Assembly: GCA_020631375.1 (NCBI GenBank)
Contig: JAHDHJ010000005.1
Coordinates: forward strand, 1 to 44,015
Reading direction: 5' to 3'
DNA: 44,015 bases
From: Saprospiraceae bacterium
GTDB lineage: Bacteria; Bacteroidota; Bacteroidia; Chitinophagales; Saprospiraceae
Positions 9,564-17,432 of the stretch are shown in pieces (position 1 is the first letter of the stretch; every line of letters starts with the position of its first letter). The notes below the pieces were generated by a model. It was given only the letters and a program-made list of their open reading frames with translations. It was not told the origin of the DNA and did no database searches. The position numbers were made by a program, and so were the translations under genes.

Positions 9564-10493
9564 CTATTGTATGAATTCTAAGTTTTTAATCAAGCCCGGA
9601 GAACCTTTCTTCTTCATATGTTCTTTATATGAATAAGCAGCTGAACGAGTATTGAATTCTCCTACTAAGATTTTATAAACGGTCTTACCATCCTTACTCC
9701 CTATATAGACAATGATCGGTTTGTCAAGGAAAACACGTTGTAATTTATCCACTTCTCTGAGCACGTTTCCATATTCGGCGAAAACGCCTGTTTGGACACT
9801 ATAGCCTTTACTCGGTTGGCGTTGTACTTGGAAACGAAACAAACTGGACTCCAAAGAACCGCTTGCACTTATAGGTTTCGGACTCGGCACAACAGGTTTG
9901 TCAGGAGTTGTCTCTATAGGTTTTGAGGGTTCCGTCGTTGGTGGTTTTGGTATGGTTGGAGTACTTATTGTTGATGGTGGTTTTGGTGTATCAGGTGTAG
10001 AGACCGGAAGTTTCGGTGGTTCTGGTTCTACTATTATTGGCTTAGGAACTTCTATTGGTTTTTCACAAATATTGGAGGGGACAAAATGCTTGCTTAGGAA
10101 TTTGGTCATTGTACTAGGCACCAAGCCCTCTTCTTTTCTTTCAATTTCCTTACCATCACAATTCATGACCATTAGAGTTGGCAATAGATTGATATTGTAT
10201 TGTTGTTTATAAGCAAAACCATCAAAATCATCAATATTTATTTTGACAGGGATATATTTATCATCCATATATTTGGCAAGTTCCGAATCTGTAAATGTAT
10301 ATTCATCCATCAACCTACAAGGGGAACACCAACTTGCATAGAAATCAATAAATAACAATTTACCTTCTTCCCTTGCTTTTTCTTGTGCTGCGGCCAATGA
10401 TCCTTTATAAAAATTCACTTTGGTTGGTGCCGTTTCCATAGAACTAGCTCCAAGAAGTAAAGGTAGGATAAGGATTAAAATCAAGCGTTTCAT
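9564..10493 (-). CDS. Exported thioredoxin-like protein with C-terminal SPOR domain
   Basis: 309 residues from the ATG at 10493. A signal peptide (MKRLILILILPLLLGASS) directs it across the inner membrane; no lipobox cysteine is present. Residues ~25-140 form a thioredoxin-like domain with the redox pair WCSPC (C56, C59) and the cis-proline at P105 (LLPTL). A Pro/Thr-rich linker (~145-212) leads to a SPOR domain (~230-308; YSVQTGVFAEYGN ... YKILVGEF). SPOR domains bind glycan strands stripped of stem peptides, usually at division septa, so a periplasmic thiol-disulfide reductant or isomerase placed at the septum is a fair inference. A GTG start 18 codons upstream is possible but would spoil the signal peptide. 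The fusion is unusual; both domains are confidently seen. Confidence 0.85.
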   Translation of the reverse strand: MKRLILILILPLLLGASSMETAPTKVNFYKGSLAAAQEKAREEGKLLFIDFYASWCSPCRLMDEYTFTDSELAKYMDDKYIPVKINIDDFDGFAYKQQYNINLLPTLMVMNCDGKEIERKEEGLVPSTMTKFLSKHFVPSNICEKPIEVPKPIIVEPEPPKLPVSTPDTPKPPSTISTPTIPKPPTTEPSKPIETTPDKPVVPSPKPISASGSLESSLFRFQVQRQPSKGYSVQTGVFAEYGNVLREVDKLQRVFLDKPIIVYIGSKDGKTVYKILVGEFNTRSAAYSYKEHMKKKGSPGLIKNLEFIQ

Positions 10494-10691
10494 GTTCCTT
10501 AGTTTTATAGTATTAGTAAGATAAATATATTTATTAAAAAAATACACTTACATAATGAATGCCCTTAAAAAGAGCTTGCGTTTAGCTTTTTTCATCAAAT
10601 ATGATACCGAAATGAACGAATTACATGATAAATGAAGTATATATCATGCAATATATATGTTTTTAATCCACATATCCAGTTAATAAATAGA

Positions 10692-10727
10692 AAAATCCCG
10701 TGCCTCAATTAAGAGACACGGGATTTT
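10692..10727 (-). terminator. Intrinsic terminator after the 23-residue-repeat gene
   Basis: 11-bp stem (10692-10702 with 10717-10727), then one mismatch and three further pairs. On the minus strand it is followed by a T-rich tail. It separates the repeat-protein gene from the thioredoxin-SPOR gene. Confidence 0.75.
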
Positions 10728-10756
10728 CTTGTGCTTTTATGTAGCTTAATCTACGA

Positions 10757-13660
10757 TTAGTACTGAAGACCTAGAGCACGTAATGTTTCCATGTTCAATC
10801 CACCAACTGGCAAACCGTTATCTTTCTGGAACTGTAATAATGCAGCTTTGGTGCGAGCACCCATAACATCATCAGAAGGACCAGGATCGTATCCACGAGT
10901 ACGTAAAGCATCTTGGATTTGACGGTTTGTAGCAGCATTGATTTGGCTATTACAAAGTACTTCTCTCCACTCAGAGAATCCACCTTTCTCTACCAATACA
11001 CGCTTAGTGATTGTTTGATATTCCGCAGGAATATCAATTGTACGTGTAGTAGGAGGTGTAGTCATTACCCTTTTAGTTACTGTCTTGTACTGAGCAGGAA
11101 TTACTTCCTCTCTTGCACCGGCAGGAGTAACAACTCTCTTCATTGTACGAGTACCATACTCAGCAGGAATTGCTTCCTCTGTAGTAGTAGCAGGAGTAGT
11201 AACCCTTTGCTTAGTAACAGTAGTGTACTGAGCAGGAATCACTTCTTCTCTTGTAGTAGCAGGTGACACCAACTGTTGCTTAGTAACAGTAGAATACTGA
11301 GCAGGAATTGGCTCCTCTCTTGTAGTAGCAGGAGTAACAACCCTTTGCTTAGTAACAGTAGAATACTGAGCAGGAATTGCTTCCTCTCTTGTAGTAGCAG
11401 GTGTTTTGATTACACGCTTAGTAACAGTAGTGTACTGAGCAGGAATCATTTCCTCACGAGTACTTGGAGGACTAACCATCTTTCTTCTTGTTACAGTAGT
11501 GTACTGAGCAGGAATTGCTTCCTCTCTTGTAGTAGCAGGTGTCTTAAGAACTTGCTTAGTCACTGTCTTATACTGAGCAGGAATCACTTCTTCACGAGTA
11601 GTGGCAGGTGATACCAATTGTTGCTTAGTAATAGTAGTGTACTGAGCAGGAATCACTTCCTCACGAGTAGTAGCAGGACTAACCATTCTTTGCTTAGTAA
11701 CAGTTTTGGATGTCGCTGAACCAGCAACTTCAGTAGTAGAAGCAGGTGCAACTAACCTTTGCTTAGTAATCGTCTTGTACTGAGCAGGAATCACTTCCTC
11801 TCTTGTAGTAGCAGGAACTGAAACAATTTGCTTAGTGATCGTCTTATACTGAGCAGGAATCACTTCCTCTCTTGTACTTGCAGGAGTCTTAAGAACTCTT
11901 TTTGTTACTGTTTTGTACTGAGCAGGAATTGCTTCCTCTCTTGTAGTAGCAGGAACTTTTACAACTTGCTTAGTAATCGTCTTGTACTGAGCAGGAATTA
12001 CTTCTTCTCTTGTACTTGCAGGAGTCTTAAGAACTCTTTTCGTTACAGTAGAATACTGAGCAGGAATTGCTTCCTCTCTTGTAGTAGCAGGAACAGTTAC
12101 TTTACGAACTGTACGAGTAGCAGTTTTTTCTGGAACATCAATTGTTTCAGAACAACCAGCACCAGCAACACCTGAACCATCACATCCGATATCAACACGC
12201 TTAGTAATAGTTTTGTACTGAGCAGGAACTTCAACAAGACACCAAACTAAACAATCGTTTGGATCTTGAGAAAGACAGTTACGATCAGCTCTACGCTTAA
12301 CCCACTTAGTAGTCGATGGAGAAACCTCGATACGGTCAGTAACCGTTTCATATTGAGGAGTCCTAGGTTCGATACGTTGTGAAGCAGGCTCTACAACATA
12401 AGTTTCAGTTACTGTCTCAAATTGAGCAGGAACAGCAATCATACGAGAAGAAGCCGGTTGAGTTTCTACTTGTTCAGTTACAGTTTCATACTCAGCAGGA
12501 ACAGCAATCAAACGACGGCTTTCCTCAGCTACCATTACTTGCTCTGTTACTGTCTCATATTGAGCAGGAACAGCAATCATACGAGAAGAAGCCGGTTGAG
12601 TTTCTACTTGTTCAGTTACAGTTTCATACTCAGCAGGAACAGCAATCAAACGACGGCTTTCCTCAGCTACCATTACTTGCTCTGTTACTGTCTCATATTG
12701 AGCAGGAACAGCAATCAAACGACGGCTTTCCTCAGCTACCATTACTTGTTCAGTTACAGTCTCGAATTGAGCAGGTACAACTTGAAGTTGTGCTCCCGCA
12801 TCATCACCACCAACTGTTTCCTGTACTGTCTCGAATTGAGCAGGTACAGCAATCAAACGACGGCTTTCTTCTTTGACCATTACTTGTTCAGTTACAGTCT
12901 CGAATTGAGCAGGAACCGGAATCAAACGGCGACTCTCAGGAGTAACCATTATTTGTTCTGTTACTGTCTCATATTCAGCAGGAACAGCAATCAAACGTGT
13001 AGAAGCCGGTTGGGTTTCCACTTGTTCAGTTACTGTCTCATATTGAGCAGGAACAGCTACCAAACGTGTAGAAGCCGGTTGGGTTTCTACTTGTTCAGTC
13101 ACAGTTTCATACTCAGCAGGAACAGCGATCAAACGTGTAGAAGCCGGTTGGGTTTCTATTTGTTCAGTCACAGTTTCATATTGAGCAGGAACAGCGATCA
13201 AACGGCTACCAGCTTCTGCTGATACCACTTGTTCAGTTACTGTCTCATATTGAGCAGGAACAGCTACAAGACGACGGCTTTCTTCAGCTACCATTACTTG
13301 TTCAGTTACTGTCTCATATTGAGCAGGAACAACTCTTAATCTAGAACTTGCTGGAGACTTTTCATACTGTTCAGTCACAGTTTCATACTCAGCAGGCACA
13401 GGAATAAGACGACGGCTTTCTTCAGCTACCAATGCTTGTTCGGTAACGGTTTCATAAGCGCCAGGAGTAACTTCTGTACGAGAAGATGCTCCTTTCGTCT
13501 CAACCGTTTCGGTTACAGTATCGTACTTGTCCTGGATCATACACTTAGCGTAGCATTTTCCGGGTTCACGTTCGATTGGTGCATCGATACCTGGCTGAGC
13601 TGTAGCAGCTACGGCAAAAAGCACGAAAACTACCCCAAGAATCAGGTTCAATTTTTTCAT
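10757..13660 (-). CDS. Secreted 23-residue-repeat protein with C-terminal peptidoglycan-binding domain
   Basis: 967 residues: signal peptide (MKKLNLILGVVFVLFAVAATAQ), a short Cys-containing start (GKCYAKCM), about 35 tandem units, and a peptidoglycan_binding_1 domain over the last ~60 residues (IQDALRTRGYDPG ... GARTKAALLQFQKDNGLP). Units are almost invariably 23 residues (69 bp). Units 1-17 follow QYETVTEQVMVAEESRRL plus IAVPA; units 20-34 follow QYKTVTKQVLKTPATTREE plus VIPA. Two longer, Cys-bearing units (about residues 410-510) separate the halves. At matching positions the N-half has E where the C-half has K or T, and RR/RL where the C-half has REE, so the two halves carry opposite charge patterns. 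Probably periplasmic or at the outer-membrane face, tethered to the wall. Function unknown; I recall similar unnamed proteins in other Bacteroidota. Its own promoter and terminator suggest a single-gene transcript. Confidence 0.85.
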   Translation of the reverse strand: MKKLNLILGVVFVLFAVAATAQPGIDAPIEREPGKCYAKCMIQDKYDTVTETVETKGASSRTEVTPGAYETVTEQALVAEESRRLIPVPAEYETVTEQYEKSPASSRLRVVPAQYETVTEQVMVAEESRRLVAVPAQYETVTEQVVSAEAGSRLIAVPAQYETVTEQIETQPASTRLIAVPAEYETVTEQVETQPASTRLVAVPAQYETVTEQVETQPASTRLIAVPAEYETVTEQIMVTPESRRLIPVPAQFETVTEQVMVKEESRRLIAVPAQFETVQETVGGDDAGAQLQVVPAQFETVTEQVMVAEESRRLIAVPAQYETVTEQVMVAEESRRLIAVPAEYETVTEQVETQPASSRMIAVPAQYETVTEQVMVAEESRRLIAVPAEYETVTEQVETQPASSRMIAVPAQFETVTETYVVEPASQRIEPRTPQYETVTDRIEVSPSTTKWVKRRADRNCLSQDPNDCLVWCLVEVPAQYKTITKRVDIGCDGSGVAGAGCSETIDVPEKTATRTVRKVTVPATTREEAIPAQYSTVTKRVLKTPASTREEVIPAQYKTITKQVVKVPATTREEAIPAQYKTVTKRVLKTPASTREEVIPAQYKTITKQIVSVPATTREEVIPAQYKTITKQRLVAPASTTEVAGSATSKTVTKQRMVSPATTREEVIPAQYTTITKQQLVSPATTREEVIPAQYKTVTKQVLKTPATTREEAIPAQYTTVTRRKMVSPPSTREEMIPAQYTTVTKRVIKTPATTREEAIPAQYSTVTKQRVVTPATTREEPIPAQYSTVTKQQLVSPATTREEVIPAQYTTVTKQRVTTPATTTEEAIPAEYGTRTMKRVVTPAGAREEVIPAQYKTVTKRVMTTPPTTRTIDIPAEYQTITKRVLVEKGGFSEWREVLCNSQINAATNRQIQDALRTRGYDPGPSDDVMGARTKAALLQFQKDNGLPVGGLNMETLRALGLQY
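10890..13600 (-). repeat. Tandem 69-bp coding repeats (two families)
   Basis: Direct repeats with 69-bp period inside the repeat-protein gene. By eye, 12422-12559 and 12560-12697 are identical over 138 bp (two units), implying recent duplication or homogenisation. The family changes near 12120-12300, where spacer codons for Cys residues interrupt the period. Confidence 0.9.
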
Positions 13661-13935
13661 AGCGAAACAATAAATTTTGAATTAATGAAATAAGGTTTAT
13701 AACTAATAAAATAATTACCAAATATTGATAATATGATAAAAGAAGGGATATTCCTCCTTGTATCATACTTTTACCTTGGAAGTAGTCTCGAGTTTTACCT
13801 TGTTAGGAAATTTAGGATTGAATAATCCATAATTACCTAAATTAAAGTTTAACCCGATATTTCAAAGAACTTTTTTTATTATAATCCTAATATGTCCTAA
13901 CATTCGGACACATTCTTAAATTTCGCACAAAGGTA
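13661..13935. other. Non-coding region upstream of the repeat protein gene
   Basis: 275 bp of AT-rich DNA between two minus-strand genes. It contains a nested inverted repeat (13809-13816 with 13836-13843, and an inner GGATT/AATCC) and an AACCCGATATT motif at 13851-13861 that resembles motifs at 34357 and 36350. No full TTTG/TAnnTTTG promoter was found; AATATTTG on the minus strand near 13720 has one mismatch to the -7 box. Confidence 0.4.
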
Positions 13936-15150
13936 CTATTTTGTTTTGGGATAGCATAAATAAAACCTAGTGATTATTTCTTGGGGAATGTTTAATGTAC
14001 CGACTTTTGAAATTGGCACAACTTTCCCGTTTTTCAAAAGGATTTTTATTTCATCCTTTTTTGTAGAATAAGTAGTATTGCTTTCTTGCCCAAAAGAAAT
14101 CAGAGCATTTATATCAACATCTTTATATTGAAAATTTGCAGCAATGTTTTGACGGATTTCCTTCAAGTAGTCACTACTAAATTCAGTGTTTTGCATCTCT
14201 ATCCTAAATAACTTCCGGTATAACAATCCATTCGATAAATAAAATAGCAAAAAGTCATCTTCTTTGGCAAAACCTTTTAATGCCATAATTATGTCTGTAT
14301 CATCAAGTTGTGAGAAATGACCTATTATTTCATCACCTCTTTTCCGTAAATCCCTATTTGACAATCCTTGGGACAAAAAGAAATTAAGGCTTTCTGATGC
14401 TGTTCTGACACCTTGCCCTAATGATAATTCCTTTGCCCTTCTCAACACTTTAATCAACATTTGTTCTGCAACCAATGTGGTTTTGTGTAAATACACTTGC
14501 CAATACATCAGTCTCCTTGCAGTAAGGAATCTATCTATAGAATATAATCCTTTTTCCTCTACCACCAATTCATTATCGGCAACTGCCAACATTTTAATGA
14601 TTCGGTGATAACCAATAACACCCTCATGTACTCCAGTAAAAAAACTATCCCTATTGAGATAATCCATCCTGTCCATGTCCAATTGTCCTGAAACTAATTG
14701 GTGAAGGTATTTTTTAGGATATTTATTATTGAATATCCTAATCGCCAAGTCCAATTTCCCATTGAACTCCTCATTAAGTTTTTCCATAAAAAGTATGGAT
14801 AATTCCTCGTGATGGATATTCATAAGAGTATGTTCCAAGGCATGAGAAAAAGGACCGTGTCCGATATCATGCAATAAAATTGCAATAGATACCGCTTCGG
14901 CTTCTTCATTTGTAATCTCCACTCCTTTGGATCGCAATACGTCAATGGCTTGTCCTGTAAGATGCAAAGCTCCCAACGCATGATGGAATCTTGTATGCAG
15001 TGCCCCGGGATAAACATAATGAGTGAGTGCCAGTTGTTTGATTCTCCTCAATCTTTGAAACCATTTATGCTCTAATAAATCATAAATAATATCAAAAGGT
15101 ATGGTTATGAATCCATATACCGGATCATTAATGATTTTTCTTTTATTCAT
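13936..15150 (-). CDS. HD-domain phosphohydrolase (YdhJ/SAMHD1-like family)
   Basis: Metal-dependent phosphohydrolase of 404 residues, related to bacterial dNTPase/SAMHD1-type HD proteins. Opening DPVYGFITIP and RLRRIKQLALTHYVYPGALHTRFHHALG are typical of the group. Metal ligands: H52 and H56/H57 region, H94-D95 in LLHDIGHGPFSHALE, and D158/D160/D163 in GQLDMDRMDYL. Likely role is dNTP or other nucleotide hydrolysis; substrate is not deducible. It stands alone, divergent from porX. A -7-like box (CAAAGATA on the plus strand, 15305-15312) could start its transcript about 150 bases upstream. Confidence 0.88.
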   Translation of the reverse strand: MNKRKIINDPVYGFITIPFDIIYDLLEHKWFQRLRRIKQLALTHYVYPGALHTRFHHALGALHLTGQAIDVLRSKGVEITNEEAEAVSIAILLHDIGHGPFSHALEHTLMNIHHEELSILFMEKLNEEFNGKLDLAIRIFNNKYPKKYLHQLVSGQLDMDRMDYLNRDSFFTGVHEGVIGYHRIIKMLAVADNELVVEEKGLYSIDRFLTARRLMYWQVYLHKTTLVAEQMLIKVLRRAKELSLGQGVRTASESLNFFLSQGLSNRDLRKRGDEIIGHFSQLDDTDIIMALKGFAKEDDFLLFYLSNGLLYRKLFRIEMQNTEFSSDYLKEIRQNIAANFQYKDVDINALISFGQESNTTYSTKKDEIKILLKNGKVVPISKVGTLNIPQEIITRFYLCYPKTK

Positions 15151-15472
15151 TAGGTATAATTAAAATGAAAAACCTCCTGATTATCAACTCTTTCTGATTT
15201 TCAAGCCCTTTAGGAATCTTTATTCCTGAAAAAATGCATAAGTAAGACTGAGAATAAGAGAAAAGGGTTGCTTTGGCATTCCACTTTTTTTCAAAATATT
15301 TTGGCAAAGATATGCCTATAAATACAATTCGTTTATCATCTTGCAGTGAATTGCCCAAGCATTTGTGAACTATTATCAATATTTTTGTACGAATTTATCA
15401 TAAAAGGGGTGTTTAGAACGTATTATAAGAACGAAGTATTTTTAGCACATCAGATTTAAGCCATAATATTAA
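15151..15472. other. Divergent intergenic region (HD gene / porX)
   Basis: 322 bp with no convincing gene. Two perfect TAnnTTTG boxes face outwards: TATTTTTG at 15380-15387 (plus, toward porX) and TATCTTTG at 15312-15305 (minus, toward the HD gene). Neither has a TTTG at the normal 18-21 base spacing (porX: TTTG at 15362-15365, spacing 14). They are therefore weak promoter candidates. Confidence 0.35.
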
Positions 15473-17041
15473 ATGAGTAACAAAATAACCATTCTTTGGG
15501 CAGATGACGAGATTGACTTGTTGAAGCCTCAGGTTTTATTTTTAGAAAAAAAAGGATACGATGTAATTTCGGTCAGCAATGGACACGATGCCATAGAAGA
15601 GTGTGAGGAATATAATGACATCGATGTTGTTTTCCTTGATGAAAGCATGCCTGGTCTCACCGGACTTGAAACGTTATCCAAAATCAAGGCAATCCATCCT
15701 AATTTGCCCGTAGTCATGATAACCAAGAATGAAGCGGAGAATGTGATGGAGGAAGCTATTGGTTCACAAATAACAGATTACCTCATCAAACCCGTCAATC
15801 CAAACCAGATTCTTTTGACCTTGAAAAAGATTATAGATTCAAAAGAACTTGTAAAAGAAAAAACTTCCTCTGACTATCGTCAGGAGTTTGGGAAAATATT
15901 CTCAAAAATCAATAGTGGCTTGGATTATGTGGAGTGGGCAGAAATTTATCAGAAAATAATCAATTGGGAAATCAAGATTGACAAATCAGATACTTCTGAA
16001 ATGTCAGAGATTCTCTCTATGCAAAAAAGTGAAGCGAATGCGGAATTCTCCAAATTCGTAGAGAAAAACTATATCGATTGGCTTTATGACGAGACGGACA
16101 GAGCACCTATTATGTCCCATAATCTGATGAGGGAAAAAGTTTTCGGGGATTTGGAGGGAAATAAGGGCACGCCTACATTTTTCTTGCTCTTGGATAATTT
16201 GAGGTACGACCAATGGAAAATCATCGAACCGATTGTTACGGAATATTTCAGGGTGGAGGAGGAAGATTATTTCTTTTCTATTTTGCCTACGGCAACACAA
16301 TATAGCCGCAACGCCATCTTTTCAGGTTTGATGCCATCAGAAATCCAGGAGTATTATCCTGAATGGTGGAAGAATGATAATGAAAAAGGGGGGAAAAATT
16401 TATTTGAACATGAATTATTGCGTGAACAAATAAAAAGAACCTTTAGGGAGGCTCCAAAGTTTGATTATGTAAAAGTAGTTAACAATACCCATGCAAATAA
16501 TCTGAGGGATAATATTCATAATTTCATGAATAATGATTTCAGTGTGATTGTTTATAATTTCATTGATATGCTATCCCACGCCCGTACGGAAATGGATGTT
16601 CTAAAACAACTCGCTGGTGATGAAAGCGCATATCGTTCCCTTACCCGTTCATGGTTCTTGCATTCTCCCCTATGGGAGGGTTTAAAAGAAATTGCCGGAA
16701 AGGGAATAAAATTGATTATAACTACGGATCACGGAACCATTCGGGTAAAACAGCCGTCTAAAGTCGTAGGTGATAGAGAAACGACGACCAATCTTAGATA
16801 TAAGGTTGGCAAGAATCTGAAATATGAGAGGAGAGATGTCCTGTCTGTAAAGGATCCAAAAGAAGCTTTGCTTCCCAGGCCTAATGTGAGTTCGAAATTC
16901 ATATTTGCAAAAGAGGACAAATTCTTTTTATACCCAAATAACTACAATTATTATAACAATTATTATCGTGACACGTTCCAACATGGAGGGATTTCCTTAG
17001 AAGAGATCATTTGTCCGATAATAAAATTAAGTTCTAAATAA
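15473..17041 (+). CDS. porX: PorX: response regulator with PglZ effector domain, T9SS regulator
   Basis: 522 residues. Receiver domain (1-120): acidic pair D11/D12, phospho-acceptor D56 (VVFLDESMPG), T84 and K106. Then a helical linker and a PglZ (alkaline-phosphatase superfamily) domain: D241 in LLDNLRYDQW, LPTATQYSRNAIFSG (T273/T275), NFIDMLSH with D365 and H369, TTDHG with D419/H420, and H504 in FQHGG. In Porphyromonas gingivalis PorX works with the kinase PorY and an ECF sigma factor to control type IX secretion genes, and its PglZ domain hydrolyses oligonucleotides; all active-site residues appear kept here. No PorY-type kinase is adjacent. It is followed by ybaB (55 bases) and a T9SS cargo gene, which may be cotranscribed. 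Confidence 0.93.
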   Translation: MSNKITILWADDEIDLLKPQVLFLEKKGYDVISVSNGHDAIEECEEYNDIDVVFLDESMPGLTGLETLSKIKAIHPNLPVVMITKNEAENVMEEAIGSQITDYLIKPVNPNQILLTLKKIIDSKELVKEKTSSDYRQEFGKIFSKINSGLDYVEWAEIYQKIINWEIKIDKSDTSEMSEILSMQKSEANAEFSKFVEKNYIDWLYDETDRAPIMSHNLMREKVFGDLEGNKGTPTFFLLLDNLRYDQWKIIEPIVTEYFRVEEEDYFFSILPTATQYSRNAIFSGLMPSEIQEYYPEWWKNDNEKGGKNLFEHELLREQIKRTFREAPKFDYVKVVNNTHANNLRDNIHNFMNNDFSVIVYNFIDMLSHARTEMDVLKQLAGDESAYRSLTRSWFLHSPLWEGLKEIAGKGIKLIITTDHGTIRVKQPSKVVGDRETTTNLRYKVGKNLKYERRDVLSVKDPKEALLPRPNVSSKFIFAKEDKFFLYPNNYNYYNNYYRDTFQHGGISLEEIICPIIKLSSK

Positions 17042-17096
17042 GTTTGGTACTTAGTTTGCATGGTAAATTCATACAATATATAAAATACAATAAATT

Positions 17097-17411
17097 ATGT
17101 TTGGTGACCTAATGGGAAATATGGAGGCTAAGAAAGCAGAAATGCAAGAAAAGCTAGCTTCCATAGAAATTTCTGAAAGTATTGGTGATGGTGCAGTAAC
17201 CGTAAAAGCAAATGCAAATAGGGAATTCCTCAATATTTCAATTGACAAATCAAAATTATCTTCTGATGACATGGAAGAATTGGAAGACTTACTGCTGACT
17301 GTTTTGAATAGAACTTTGGCGAAAGCCGGAGCTAAAGAAGCAGAAGAATCCCAAAAAATGGTAAATGACCTTATGCCTCCAGGCTTGGGGAATTTATTCG
17401 GAGGAATGTAA
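17097..17411 (+). CDS. ybaB: YbaB/EbfC family nucleoid-associated protein
   Basis: 104 residues, the usual length. The N-terminal helix (MFGDLMGNMEAKKAEMQEKLASIEI), the central strands with GDGAVTVKANANREFLNISID, and the Met/Gly-rich end (LMPPGLGNLFGGM) match the dimeric YbaB/EbfC DNA-binding family. In most bacteria the gene sits beside dnaX/recR; here it follows porX and precedes a T9SS cargo gene by 21 bases. It probably coats DNA as a small nucleoid protein. Confidence 0.9.
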   Translation: MFGDLMGNMEAKKAEMQEKLASIEISESIGDGAVTVKANANREFLNISIDKSKLSSDDMEELEDLLLTVLNRTLAKAGAKEAEESQKMVNDLMPPGLGNLFGGM

Positions 17412-17432
17412 GATAAACATAAAGATGTTAAA

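Noticed and set aside
10913-13222. Long plus-strand open frames opposite the repeat gene
   Set aside because: They are the reverse of the coding repeats (for example repeated LSRNSN patterns) and lack starts, domains or context of their own.
10890-13600. Regular direct repeats resembling a CRISPR-like array
   Set aside because: The period is 69 bp (23 codons), spacers are not unique, and the repeats keep one open minus-strand frame with signal peptide and PG-binding domain.
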